NCBI GenBank assembly: GCA_019695395.1
Contig: JAIBAD010000014.1
Coordinates: forward strand, 1 to 40,124
Direction: 5' to 3'
Source: Alphaproteobacteria bacterium
GTDB taxonomy: Bacteria; Pseudomonadota; Alphaproteobacteria; JAEUKQ01; JAIBAD01
Length of the DNA: 40,124 nt
This document shows positions 16,726 to 24,439 of this stretch, piece by piece; within the stretch, counting starts at the first letter, position 1; each line of letters begins with the position of its first letter. The notes below the pieces were generated by a model, which searched no databases, was not told the origin of the DNA, and saw only the letters and a list, made by a program, of their open reading frames with translations. The position numbers and the translations under genes are program-made.

Positions 16726-17658
16726 ATGCTTATATTTGATAATCAATCAAACGCTTCGCCTTCTGCTGTTCATCAAAATCTTATTAAAAAGTCTTCTACA
16801 GAGACTTTTCTTAAAGATGTTATTGAAACGTCTAATGATACGCCTGTAATTGTTGATTTTTGGGCACCTTGGTGTGGACCTTGTAAACAATTAGGTCCTC
16901 TTTTAGAAAAAGCCGTTAAAGAAGCAAAAGGCGCCCTTAAATTAGTAAAAATTGATGTGGATCGCAATCAAGCTTTGGCTGCACAAATGCAAGTTCAATC
17001 CATTCCAGCCGTTTATGCTTTTTATAAAGGACGACCTATTGATGGTTTTATGGGTTCTGTACCTGAAAGCCAATTAAAAACTTTTATTTCTAATATTCTT
17101 AAGGTTTCTAAAAATTCTCTTCCAGAATCACCTATTGAGCAGGCTCTCCATCAAGTTGAAGAATGTTTTAACCAAAATGATTTTGTTTCTGCCCATACAA
17201 TTTTGAACCAAATATTAACCCACGAACCAACTAATATTAAAGCTTTGATTCTTCTTGTACGGTGTTTAATCACCCAAAAGAAAATCGAAGATGCACGAAC
17301 AGTTTTTAATAAAATACCTAATGATCAAATGAATAACCAAGACGTTATTGCTGTAAAAGCTAGTTTAGAACTTGCTGAACAAGTAACGTCTACATCATCT
17401 GATATTACAAAACTTCAAGCTGAGCTTAGCCAAAAGCCAAATGATTTAGATTTATTGCTTAATTTATCCCATGCATATTATGCTCAAAATCAAATTGAAG
17501 ACGCAATTAATACCTTATTAGACATTATGAAAAAAAATCGAAATTGGAACGAAGAAGCTGCCCGTAAACAACTCTTGAAAATTTTTGAAGCTTTAGGCCC
17601 AAAACATGATTTAACTTTATCAGGAAGACGAAAACTTTCTGCTCTTTTATTTTCTTAA
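16726..17658 (+). CDS. cnoX: thioredoxin-TPR protein (CnoX/YbbN type)
   Basis: A 310-residue cytosolic protein. Residues about 22-125 form a thioredoxin domain with an intact WCGPC active site (C50 and C53) and the cis-Pro in SIPAVYAF. The remainder is a tetratricopeptide-like helical region (about 130-305), with repeats such as [26 protein letters not shown] and [22 protein letters not shown]. This is the CnoX/YbbN architecture, a redox-linked holdase handing clients to chaperones. E. coli CnoX lacks the first Cys, whereas this one keeps CxxC, so it may be an active oxidoreductase, as in Caulobacter. The Trm112-like gene follows after 16 bases. Confidence 0.92.
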   Translation: MLIFDNQSNASPSAVHQNLIKKSSTETFLKDVIETSNDTPVIVDFWAPWCGPCKQLGPLLEKAVKEAKGALKLVKIDVDRNQALAAQMQVQSIPAVYAFYKGRPIDGFMGSVPESQLKTFISNILKVSKNSLPESPIEQALHQVEECFNQNDFVSAHTILNQILTHEPTNIKALILLVRCLITQKKIEDARTVFNKIPNDQMNNQDVIAVKASLELAEQVTSTSSDITKLQAELSQKPNDLDLLLNLSHAYYAQNQIEDAINTLLDIMKKNRNWNEEAARKQLLKIFEALGPKHDLTLSGRRKLSALLFS

Positions 17659-17674
17659 TAAAGAATTTAATATA

Positions 17675-17887
17675 ATGACTTTCTCATCAAAGCTTTTAGA
17701 CATTATTGTATGTCCCAAAACATTTACATCATTACTTTATGATGCAGACAAACAAGAGCTTATTAGTTTAGAAGCCCATTTGGCTTATCCAATTAAAAAT
17801 AATATCCCTGTTCTGTTAATTGACGAGGCTAGAGCTTTAGATGAGCAAGAATTGATATATTATCAAAATATCTCTAGTAAAAAATAA
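17675..17887 (+). CDS. Trm112-like (UPF0434/YcaR) protein
   Basis: A 70-residue protein with [49 protein letters not shown], the standard Trm112-like core. Only one Cys remains of the zinc-binding set of the E. coli form; this loss is common in alphaproteobacteria. In eukaryotes and archaea Trm112 activates methyltransferases; the bacterial role is unclear. It lies 16 bases after the thioredoxin-TPR gene and overlaps the convergent ubiH by 14 bases. Confidence 0.88.
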   Translation: MTFSSKLLDIIVCPKTFTSLLYDADKQELISLEAHLAYPIKNNIPVLLIDEARALDEQELIYYQNISSKK

Positions 17888-19100
17888 CTGGTGTTCTTTG
17901 GGTTAATCCCATCGCATGTTTCATAAGAAGTTTTTTCACAGGTTTATTATGATGAACTAATGTTAATCCTATATCTCGGGCATAACGGATTAACGGATTA
18001 TTTGTTGAAAAAAGTTTATTTAAACCATCTGTCATTAAAGAAAGCAGCATAACATCTTGTCGTCGTAATTTTTGATAGTGTGATAAAATATTGATATCCC
18101 CATAATCAAGGCCAAGTTTTAAAGCTTCATCAATAGTTTTTACCAAACATTCTATATCTCTTAATCCCAAATTTAATCCTTGTCCTGCAATAGGATGAAT
18201 AGAATGGGCTGCATCCCCTATCACCACCAAACGATGATCGATATATTGCTCTGCCTTTAAGAAGCTAAGAGGATAAATCCATCTTTTTCCATAAGCCTTT
18301 ATTGATCCCAACCAAGGAAATCTTTGTTCGATTGCCCTTGAAAAATTTTCTGGGTTTAATTTCATCATCTCTTCAGCTTTGATACGTTGATCAGACCATA
18401 CAATTGAAGAATAATTTTTTTGATTTTTTGGTAACAAAGGTAAAACAGCAAAAGGACCAGCAGGCATAAAATGTTCAAAAGCAATGCCATGATGGGGATA
18501 AATATGTTCAATTGTTGTTACAATGGCTGATTGAGAATAAAAATATTCATATATTTTAATTCCAGCCGCATCTCTGGTGGATGATTTTTTTCCATCTGCC
18601 GCTATAACCAATTTTGTTTTGATCTTTTGATCCCAATCAAGCAAGACAAAATTTTCTTCCCGTCCCGCAATAATTGGTTTGGCAGGTGAAAAACACGAAA
18701 TATTAGCATATTGTTGAATAAGAACCCATAGATTATGACGTAAAATTTGATTATCTATGACATATCCCAAAGCCGGTACAGAAGAAGGATCAAGATCTTG
18801 GAGAGCATAATGAAGATAAGAGGACGTTTTCCCATTGATATGACCATCAGACACCCTAATATCAACAATAGGTTGAGCAAAAGGTTCAAGGGACGTCCAA
18901 ATACCAAAATGATCTAAAATAAGTTTGGATCCATACGCAATTGTAGAACATCGACCATCATAATCTTGATCAAGCGTTTGATTTAAAGATTGTTGATCAA
19001 ATAAACAAATATTTAACCCTAGCTTTGCAAGTCCAAGAGCTAAAGTCATGCCTATAAGACCACCGCCAATAATGACTATATTTGTTTCCAGTTTTGACAC
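17874..19100 (-). CDS. ubiH: FAD-dependent ubiquinone-biosynthesis hydroxylase (UbiH/UbiF/COQ6 family)
   Basis: A 408-residue flavoprotein monooxygenase that hydroxylates the ring of a ubiquinone precursor. Three FAD signatures are in order: the N-terminal dinucleotide motif IIGGGLIG (residues 10-17), a middle [13 protein letters not shown] (DG motif), and [23 protein letters not shown] (GD motif). The last is diagnostic of the UbiH/COQ6 branch. Alphaproteobacteria vary in which ring positions each homologue modifies, so the position is not assigned. It is divergent from ftsK and convergent with the Trm112-like gene. Ubiquinone supports the aerobic respiration suggested by the cytochrome c maturation genes. 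Confidence 0.92.
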   Translation of the reverse strand: MSKLETNIVIIGGGLIGMTLALGLAKLGLNICLFDQQSLNQTLDQDYDGRCSTIAYGSKLILDHFGIWTSLEPFAQPIVDIRVSDGHINGKTSSYLHYALQDLDPSSVPALGYVIDNQILRHNLWVLIQQYANISCFSPAKPIIAGREENFVLLDWDQKIKTKLVIAADGKKSSTRDAAGIKIYEYFYSQSAIVTTIEHIYPHHGIAFEHFMPAGPFAVLPLLPKNQKNYSSIVWSDQRIKAEEMMKLNPENFSRAIEQRFPWLGSIKAYGKRWIYPLSFLKAEQYIDHRLVVIGDAAHSIHPIAGQGLNLGLRDIECLVKTIDEALKLGLDYGDINILSHYQKLRRQDVMLLSLMTDGLNKLFSTNNPLIRYARDIGLTLVHHNKPVKKLLMKHAMGLTQRTPVIFY

Positions 19101-19171
19101 CCTAATTTTATCAAAATGATAGCTTTTTTATAATTATTTTTATAATAATAAAATCGTTTTAAAAAAACTAG

Positions 19172-19201
19172 TTGTTTGCCTATATCCTTGTAATTTATAC
19201 T
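19172..19201 (+). promoter_or_regulatory. candidate sigma-70-type promoter of ftsK
   Basis: TTGTTT (19172-19177), an 18-bp spacer and TATACT (19196-19201) predict a start site near 19208, about 25 bases before the ftsK ATG at 19234. It is the best hexamer pair in the ubiH/ftsK spacer. Confidence 0.5.
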
Positions 19202-19233
19202 AGAATCTTATTACTTACTCAACTTTACCGATT

Positions 19234-21651
19234 ATGAATCAAAAAATTATTAAAAATCGTTCTAATGCTGCTTTTGTTAATATAGCAACCCAAAAAATTA
19301 TTTATGATAAGATTATTGAAGGTTTTGCTTTATTAATTATTATAGCAAGTTTGCTTACCCTCATTGCTCTTTTCAGTTTTCAATCCGATGATCCTTCACT
19401 TAATCGAACAGCTACAGCTAGCCTTATAAAAAATTTTATAGGTCCACCTGGCGCAATACTTGCTGATGTTATTCTTCAATCTATAGGGTTGGGTGGAATA
19501 TTTTTCTGCATCATCCTTTTAGCTTGGGGATGGAAAATTATTTTACATCAAAAAATTTCATGGTTTTGGGTTAAAATTTCTTTAATTCCTTTGGGACTTG
19601 CGTGTTTTTCTTTGGGATTAACTGAACTTAATATTAAAAGTTCATGGTTAGCACAATTAGGATGTGGAGAAGGTGGATGTTTAGGGTGGCTCATTCATCA
19701 ATATGTATCACCTTTAATTTTAGTCTATTTAAATGGCAATCAATTTTTATTAACAAGTATAAGTTTAATTTTGGGGATCATCCTTCTTCTTTATAGTTCT
19801 TCTATACCTTGGGGTTTTTATCAAAAAAGTTTTCTATATTTACGTATTATTGCCAAGCTATTTTTAAATTTAGTTAGATTTATATATAGATCATTTTTAA
19901 AGCTATTTTTATTAAGAAAAATAAAGGACCCAGAAATCGATACTTATAATTATGTTGAAAAAGCTATTCCAATAAAACAAAAAGAAATTAAAAAAACGTC
20001 TTCATTTACTGAAAAATTTCTTAAAAAAAAGAAAGATCCTTTAGAATCTATTGAAAAAAATATGATATCTCAAGAATATGATGACGTTTATGTACCGAAA
20101 ACAAAATCACCTTCAAAATCCAAACCAAAATTAAAACAATCAAAATTAAATTTTGATGAAAAATCTTCTTATTATATTCCTCCTATTGATTTGCTTGATG
20201 ATTTTTATTCTCGTAATGAAGATATAGTTTATGATGAAGAAGCTTTGGAAAATAACGCACGGTTACTTGAAACTGTTTTAGATGATTTTGGAATTAAAGG
20301 AAAAGTTGTCAATGTTCGCCCAGGACCAGTTATTACCCTTTATGAATTAGAACCTTCCCCAGGTACAAAAACAAGCCGTATTATTAATCTTTCAGATGAT
20401 GTTGCCCGTTCCATGAGCGCTGTTTCTGTGCGCATAGCTGTTATTGCTGGAAGGAATGTTATTGGTATAGAACTTCCTAATCAAAAACGTGAAAAAGTTT
20501 CTTTACGGCAACTTTTAGAAACTCCAGCTTACCAAAAAACTACCAATCAACTTGCCTTGGCTTTAGGTAAAGATATCGGGGGTGTTCCTGTCATTGTTGA
20601 TCTTGCGCGCATGCCTCATCTTCTTATTGCAGGAACAACAGGATCTGGGAAATCAGTTGCGGTAAATACCATGATTTTATCCCTTTTATTTCGCCTATCC
20701 CCCGATGAATGCAAATTTATCATGATAGATCCTAAGATGTTAGAACTATCAGTTTATGATGGTATTCCTCATTTATTATCTCCTGTCGTGACAGATCCAC
20801 GTAAAGCTATCGTTGCTTTGAAATGGACCGTAAGAGAAATGGAAAATCGTTATAGAGCTATGTCAAAATTGGGCGTACGCAATATCGAAGGATACAATCA
20901 AAGAATTACAGATGCCCAGAAAAAAGGGGAAACTTTAAATCGCAAAATACAAGTGGGATTTGACCCAGAAACGGGTAATCCAATTTATGAAGAAGAAGTA
21001 TTTGATTTAACGGTTTTGCCTTTTATTGTTGTGGTTGTTGATGAAATGGCCGATTTAATGTTGGTTGCTGGAAAAGAGATTGAATCTGCTATTCAACGTT
21101 TAGCCCAAATGGCCAGGGCAGCAGGGATCCACATTATTATGGCAACCCAACGTCCTTCAGTTGATGTGATCACAGGAACAATCAAAGCAAATTTTCCCAC
21201 ACGTATTAGTTTTCATGTCACATCAAAAATTGATAGTCGAACAATTTTGGGTGAAATGGGTGCCGAACAACTTCTGGGACAAGGTGATATGCTTTATATG
21301 GCCCAAGGGGGGCGTATTACCAGAATACATGGACCCTTTGTTACAGACTTAGAGGTGGAAAAAATTGTCTATTTCCTAAAAAATCAAGGAGAACCAAAAT
21401 ATATTGAAGAAATCACCCAAGAAAAAGATGATCTTGCTTCTTTCAATGATGAAAATAACGGTCAGGAAGATGAATTTTATAACCGTGCCGTTGATCTTGT
21501 TTATAGAGAAGGGAAAGCATCTACAAGTTTTATCCAGCGTCACCTACAAATAGGTTATAATCGTGCAGCACGTATTATTGAGAAAATGGAAAAAGCAGGT
21601 ATAGTAAGTGCGGCAAATCATGTTGGAAAAAGAGAAGTTTTAAATAAATAA
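19234..21651 (+). CDS. ftsK: DNA translocase FtsK
   Basis: An 805-residue septal DNA pump that clears chromosome ends and activates XerCD at division. It has four or five N-terminal membrane helices (about 28-190), a Lys-rich linker (about 225-310, short compared with E. coli), an alpha/beta motor domain with Walker A GTTGSGKS (467-474) and Walker B FIVVVVDEMADLM, and a C-terminal winged-helix gamma domain (about 745-805: FYNRAVDLVYREGKASTSFIQRHLQIGYNRAARI.E.ME, in pieces). All motor parts are intact. Its neighbours ubiH, lolA and xthA recall a common alphaproteobacterial order. Confidence 0.98.
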   Translation: MNQKIIKNRSNAAFVNIATQKIIYDKIIEGFALLIIIASLLTLIALFSFQSDDPSLNRTATASLIKNFIGPPGAILADVILQSIGLGGIFFCIILLAWGWKIILHQKISWFWVKISLIPLGLACFSLGLTELNIKSSWLAQLGCGEGGCLGWLIHQYVSPLILVYLNGNQFLLTSISLILGIILLLYSSSIPWGFYQKSFLYLRIIAKLFLNLVRFIYRSFLKLFLLRKIKDPEIDTYNYVEKAIPIKQKEIKKTSSFTEKFLKKKKDPLESIEKNMISQEYDDVYVPKTKSPSKSKPKLKQSKLNFDEKSSYYIPPIDLLDDFYSRNEDIVYDEEALENNARLLETVLDDFGIKGKVVNVRPGPVITLYELEPSPGTKTSRIINLSDDVARSMSAVSVRIAVIAGRNVIGIELPNQKREKVSLRQLLETPAYQKTTNQLALALGKDIGGVPVIVDLARMPHLLIAGTTGSGKSVAVNTMILSLLFRLSPDECKFIMIDPKMLELSVYDGIPHLLSPVVTDPRKAIVALKWTVREMENRYRAMSKLGVRNIEGYNQRITDAQKKGETLNRKIQVGFDPETGNPIYEEEVFDLTVLPFIVVVVDEMADLMLVAGKEIESAIQRLAQMARAAGIHIIMATQRPSVDVITGTIKANFPTRISFHVTSKIDSRTILGEMGAEQLLGQGDMLYMAQGGRITRIHGPFVTDLEVEKIVYFLKNQGEPKYIEEITQEKDDLASFNDENNGQEDEFYNRAVDLVYREGKASTSFIQRHLQIGYNRAARIIEKMEKAGIVSAANHVGKREVLNK

Positions 21652-21675
21652 TTATTTAATGTTAAGAGTAAAGAA

Positions 21676-22353
21676 ATGACCCTATTCAAATTTACAAATA
21701 AATCTTTTAATTTTTTCTATCTTATAAATGTATCATTTATATGTTTAATGGTACTAAGTTTTAATGGTACAGTTTCAGCAGCTTCCCCACCCCCTTCTAT
21801 TAATCTTACCCCCAAAGATCTTGATGATATTACAAGGGTCGAAGATTATATGAATCAAATCCAAACTCTTAAGGCAAGATTTCAACAATATTCACCAGAT
21901 TCTGGAATTGCGTTTGGTACTATCTATATTAAAAGACCTGGACGTATGCGCGTTGAATATGAACCACCCTCTGCCGTTGTGTTGATTGCAGACGGATCTT
22001 TGGTAAGTTATTACGATAGAGAAATAGATGAATTAAGCCAAGCACCCCTGTCATCAACACCGGCATGGTTTTTAGTACGTGATCCCGTAAGTCTTACCAA
22101 AGATGTTACCATAACTGCTATAGAAAGAGCACCTGGTGCGCTACGCATTGCTCTTTATCAAACCAAAGAACCTGATGCAGGATCTGTTGAATTAATATTT
22201 TCAGACAAACCATTGGAATTAAAACAATGGGCTATCGTTGATCCTAATGGCAAAGAAACCCGGGTAGGATTGTTTGGATCAAGTATAGGTAGTGAATTGC
22301 CAGATAGTTTATTTGAACGACCAGAAAAGAAATCGGGAAGAAAAAGAAATTAA
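21676..22353 (+). CDS. lolA: outer-membrane lipoprotein carrier protein LolA
   Basis: A 225-residue periplasmic chaperone that ferries lipoproteins from LolCDE to the outer membrane. There is a signal peptide (about 12-37, ending VSAA), then RVEDYMNQIQTLKARFQQYSP, GTIYIKRPGRMRVEYEPPSAVVLIADGSLVSYYDREIDEL in segments, and PDAGSVELIFSDKPLELKQW.I.DPNGKETRV.L, all matching LolA of the alphaproteobacterial type. AAGAGTAAAG at 21663-21672 precedes the ATG. It begins 24 bases after ftsK, likely co-transcribed, and ends before a terminator hairpin. Confidence 0.93.
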   Translation: MTLFKFTNKSFNFFYLINVSFICLMVLSFNGTVSAASPPPSINLTPKDLDDITRVEDYMNQIQTLKARFQQYSPDSGIAFGTIYIKRPGRMRVEYEPPSAVVLIADGSLVSYYDREIDELSQAPLSSTPAWFLVRDPVSLTKDVTITAIERAPGALRIALYQTKEPDAGSVELIFSDKPLELKQWAIVDPNGKETRVGLFGSSIGSELPDSLFERPEKKSGRKRN

Positions 22354-22388
22354 CCTTAATTTTTAGTTAGCAAAAAATATACGCAAGT

Positions 22389-22430
22389 AAGGGATGATTA
22401 TCTGATTGATACTCATCCCTTTTAAATTTT
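22389..22430 (+). terminator. terminator after lolA
   Basis: A perfect 9-bp stem AAGGGATGA (22389-22397) / TCATCCCTT (22413-22421), loop of 15 bases, then TTTAAATTTT. The tail is interrupted by A's, so efficiency may be modest. It closes the ftsK-lolA unit. Confidence 0.7.
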
Positions 22431-22559
22431 ATCTGATTTCGTTTATATAAATAAACTTCTTTTTAAGAAAAACTATTCATTATTCTATAATTTATGGTAC
22501 GATTATTTATTAAATAAAAATTATAAAATAAAAGTTTAACAAGAATACATTTATCCTTG

Positions 22560-22601
22560 TTGATTCTTTTTTAATTTATTTTTTTATACTAAAATTATAA
22601 T
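22560..22601 (+). promoter_or_regulatory. candidate promoter region of the PuuD-like gene
   Basis: TTGATT (22560-22565), 19 bp, TATACT (22585-22590) and a further TATAAT (22596-22601) precede the ATG at 22622. Just upstream an inverted repeat AACAAG (22538-22543) / CTTGTT (22556-22561) may be an operator or a weak second hairpin terminator. Confidence 0.35.
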
Positions 22602-22621
22602 CTTATGTAAGAAAACTGATA

Positions 22622-23404
22622 ATGACGACATCCTCTTCTCATTTAACTTCTACTATGCCTGTTATAGGTATCCCTGCCTGTATTAAATACATTAATCAAC
22701 TTCCTTTTCATTCTGTTGGTGATAAATATTTAAAAGCAATAATTAATGGCACCCATGCTAGACCTTTTATTATTCCTGCTTTAGGTGAATGTCATAATTT
22801 TAAAGATTTAATTCGTAATCTTGATGGTCTTATGCTGACCGGCAGTGCTTCGAACGTCAATGCAAAATTATATAATGGCCCTCAAGACCGACCTGATAGC
22901 CCGCAGGATCCTGACCGTGATGCCACAACAATACCTTTGATTCAATGTGCTCTTGATTCAGGATTACCTATCCTATGTATTTGTCGGGGTATCCAAGAAT
23001 TAAATGTCGCTTTGGGTGGAAGTTTATTTCAGCAAATACACCTAAATTCAAATAAAATGGATCACCGAGAAAATCCGGATTTATCTTATGATGAACGTTA
23101 TGCTCCAAAACATATGGTAAAATTAACAGAAAATGGTCTATTACATAGGTTAATAGGTAAAGATGAGATTAAAGTTAACTCCCTTCATTGGCAAGGTATT
23201 GATCGCCTAGCTGATCGACTATCTATCGAAGCTATTGCCCCAGATGGAATTATTGAAGCTGTACGGGTTAAAGATGCGCATAATTTTGCCTTAGGTGTTC
23301 AATGGCACCCAGAATATGATGTTATGACTAATTTTATTTCAAAAGCTATTTTTGAAGCTTTTGGTCAAGCTGTGGCAGATTATGCTCAAAATAAGAACCG
23401 TTAA
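22622..23404 (+). CDS. puuD: gamma-glutamyl-GABA hydrolase family protein (class I amidotransferase fold)
   Basis: A 260-residue cytosolic peptidase C26-type enzyme. It has the nucleophile elbow LCICRGIQELNVALGG with Cys at residue 121 and the GVQWHPEYD motif with His229 and the Glu two residues later, completing the Cys-His-Glu triad. The N-terminal PVIGIPACIKYI and the LDGLMLTGSASNVN region fit PuuD, which releases GABA from gamma-glutamyl-GABA in putrescine breakdown. No other puu genes are nearby, so it may act on other gamma-glutamyl amides. It sits between lolA and xthA, which are neighbours in many relatives, and is flanked by hairpins, so it may be an insertion. Confidence 0.9.
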   Translation: MTTSSSHLTSTMPVIGIPACIKYINQLPFHSVGDKYLKAIINGTHARPFIIPALGECHNFKDLIRNLDGLMLTGSASNVNAKLYNGPQDRPDSPQDPDRDATTIPLIQCALDSGLPILCICRGIQELNVALGGSLFQQIHLNSNKMDHRENPDLSYDERYAPKHMVKLTENGLLHRLIGKDEIKVNSLHWQGIDRLADRLSIEAIAPDGIIEAVRVKDAHNFALGVQWHPEYDVMTNFISKAIFEAFGQAVADYAQNKNR

Positions 23405-23477
23405 TTAGAAAAAAAAGAAAATATTTCAGGAATAATGTTGAAATAAATCTATCAAATACCCATTTCATTAATATCAG

Positions 23478-23600
23478 TGATCGAATGCTGCAAGAGCGTC
23501 GACCGCCTAAGTGGTTCTCCCCTACCACGAAAGGCTCCGATTAGGAACTGGAACGCCCAATCACCCCCTGGTTGGGCGTTCACTCAATTATAAGCTTGCG
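23478..23600 (+). ncRNA. putative structured RNA or leader upstream of xthA
   Basis: The 216-base gap before xthA is much more GC-rich than other spacers and folds well. Helices by eye: CCTAA (23506-23510) / TTAGG (23541-23545) enclosing GTGGT (23511-23515) / ACCAC (23524-23528) with a C-rich loop; then a perfect 10-bp stem GAACGCCCAA (23551-23560) / TTGGGCGTTC (23572-23581). GAGCG (23494-23498) can pair with CGCTC (23599-23603). No T-run follows, so it is not a classical terminator. I do not recognise a known RNA family. It could be a small RNA or a cis-acting leader of xthA; strand is inferred from flanking genes. Confidence 0.4.
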
Positions 23601-23647
23601 CTCCTATCTCTAAAATATTTATGATCAAGCCTATAAGGAGAATAAAA

Positions 23648-24439
23648 GTGCGCGTAGCTACCTGGAATATTAATTCCATCAGATTACGAATAAATCTCGT
23701 CAAAAAATTTATTAAAAACTGGTCACCAGATGTTATTTGTTTTCAAGAAACAAAAACCCAGGATGAAACCTTCCCCAAAGAAGCTTTACAAGAGCTTGGG
23801 TATCCTTATCTTTCAATACGGGGTATGAAAAGTTATAATGGGGTCGCGATTTTATCCCGTATACCCTTTAAAATAATTTCTTCACCTTTATGGTGTAAAA
23901 AAGAAGATTGTCGCCATTTGGCCATTCAACTTCATAATAATTTAGAGATTCACAATTTTTATGTTCCTGCAGGAGGGGATATTCCGGACCCTATTCAAAG
24001 TCCAAAATTTGCCCACAAATTACAATTTGTTGATGAAATGACAGATTTCTTTACCAAACAAAAAAAATCTACAAACAAAATGATTCTGGTCGGTGATCTT
24101 AATATCGCACCCCTGGCAACTGATGTTTGGTCTCATACACAACTTATGAATGTGGTAAGTCATACTGCAATCGAAATAGAGAAATTAAATAAATTAAAAA
24201 AAACGTTGAATTGGGTTGATACATTAAGACATTTTGTTCCTGCTGATCAAAAACTATATAGTTGGTGGAGTTATCGCGCCCAAGATTGGTTAAAAAGCAA
24301 TCGAGGAAGACGTCTTGACCATATTTGGGTAACACCAAATTTATCTTCTTTTCTAAATAAAGGCGATATTCTTAAAGAAATACGTGGATGGGACACACCT
24401 TCAGATCATGTTCCTGTTCTGGTAGATTTAAAAATCTAA
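23648..24439 (+). CDS. xthA: exodeoxyribonuclease III
   Basis: A 263-residue AP endonuclease/3'-5' exonuclease for base-excision repair. Exonuclease-endonuclease-phosphatase motifs are all present: ATWNINSIR, CFQETKTQDE (metal Glu), NFYVPAGGD, VGDLNIAP (Asp/Asn), YSWWSYRAQDW, RLDHIWVTP and the final SDHVPVLVDL with catalytic Asp-His. I start it at GTG 23648, seven bases after a perfect AAGGAG (23635-23640); an ATG at 23621 would place that ribosome site inside the gene. It abuts the convergent kdpD stop with no gap and no terminator. Confidence 0.95.
   Translation: MRVATWNINSIRLRINLVKKFIKNWSPDVICFQETKTQDETFPKEALQELGYPYLSIRGMKSYNGVAILSRIPFKIISSPLWCKKEDCRHLAIQLHNNLEIHNFYVPAGGDIPDPIQSPKFAHKLQFVDEMTDFFTKQKKSTNKMILVGDLNIAPLATDVWSHTQLMNVVSHTAIEIEKLNKLKKTLNWVDTLRHFVPADQKLYSWWSYRAQDWLKSNRGRRLDHIWVTPNLSSFLNKGDILKEIRGWDTPSDHVPVLVDLKI

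Noticed and set aside
17675-17887. Degraded Trm112-like gene because zinc Cys residues are missing
   Set aside because: Homologues in alphaproteobacteria commonly retain only one Cys; length and core are normal.
23551-23581. Rho-independent terminator of the PuuD-like gene
   Set aside because: The 10-bp stem is strong but is followed by ACTCAATTATAAG with no T-run, and it lies nearly 150 bases past the stop.
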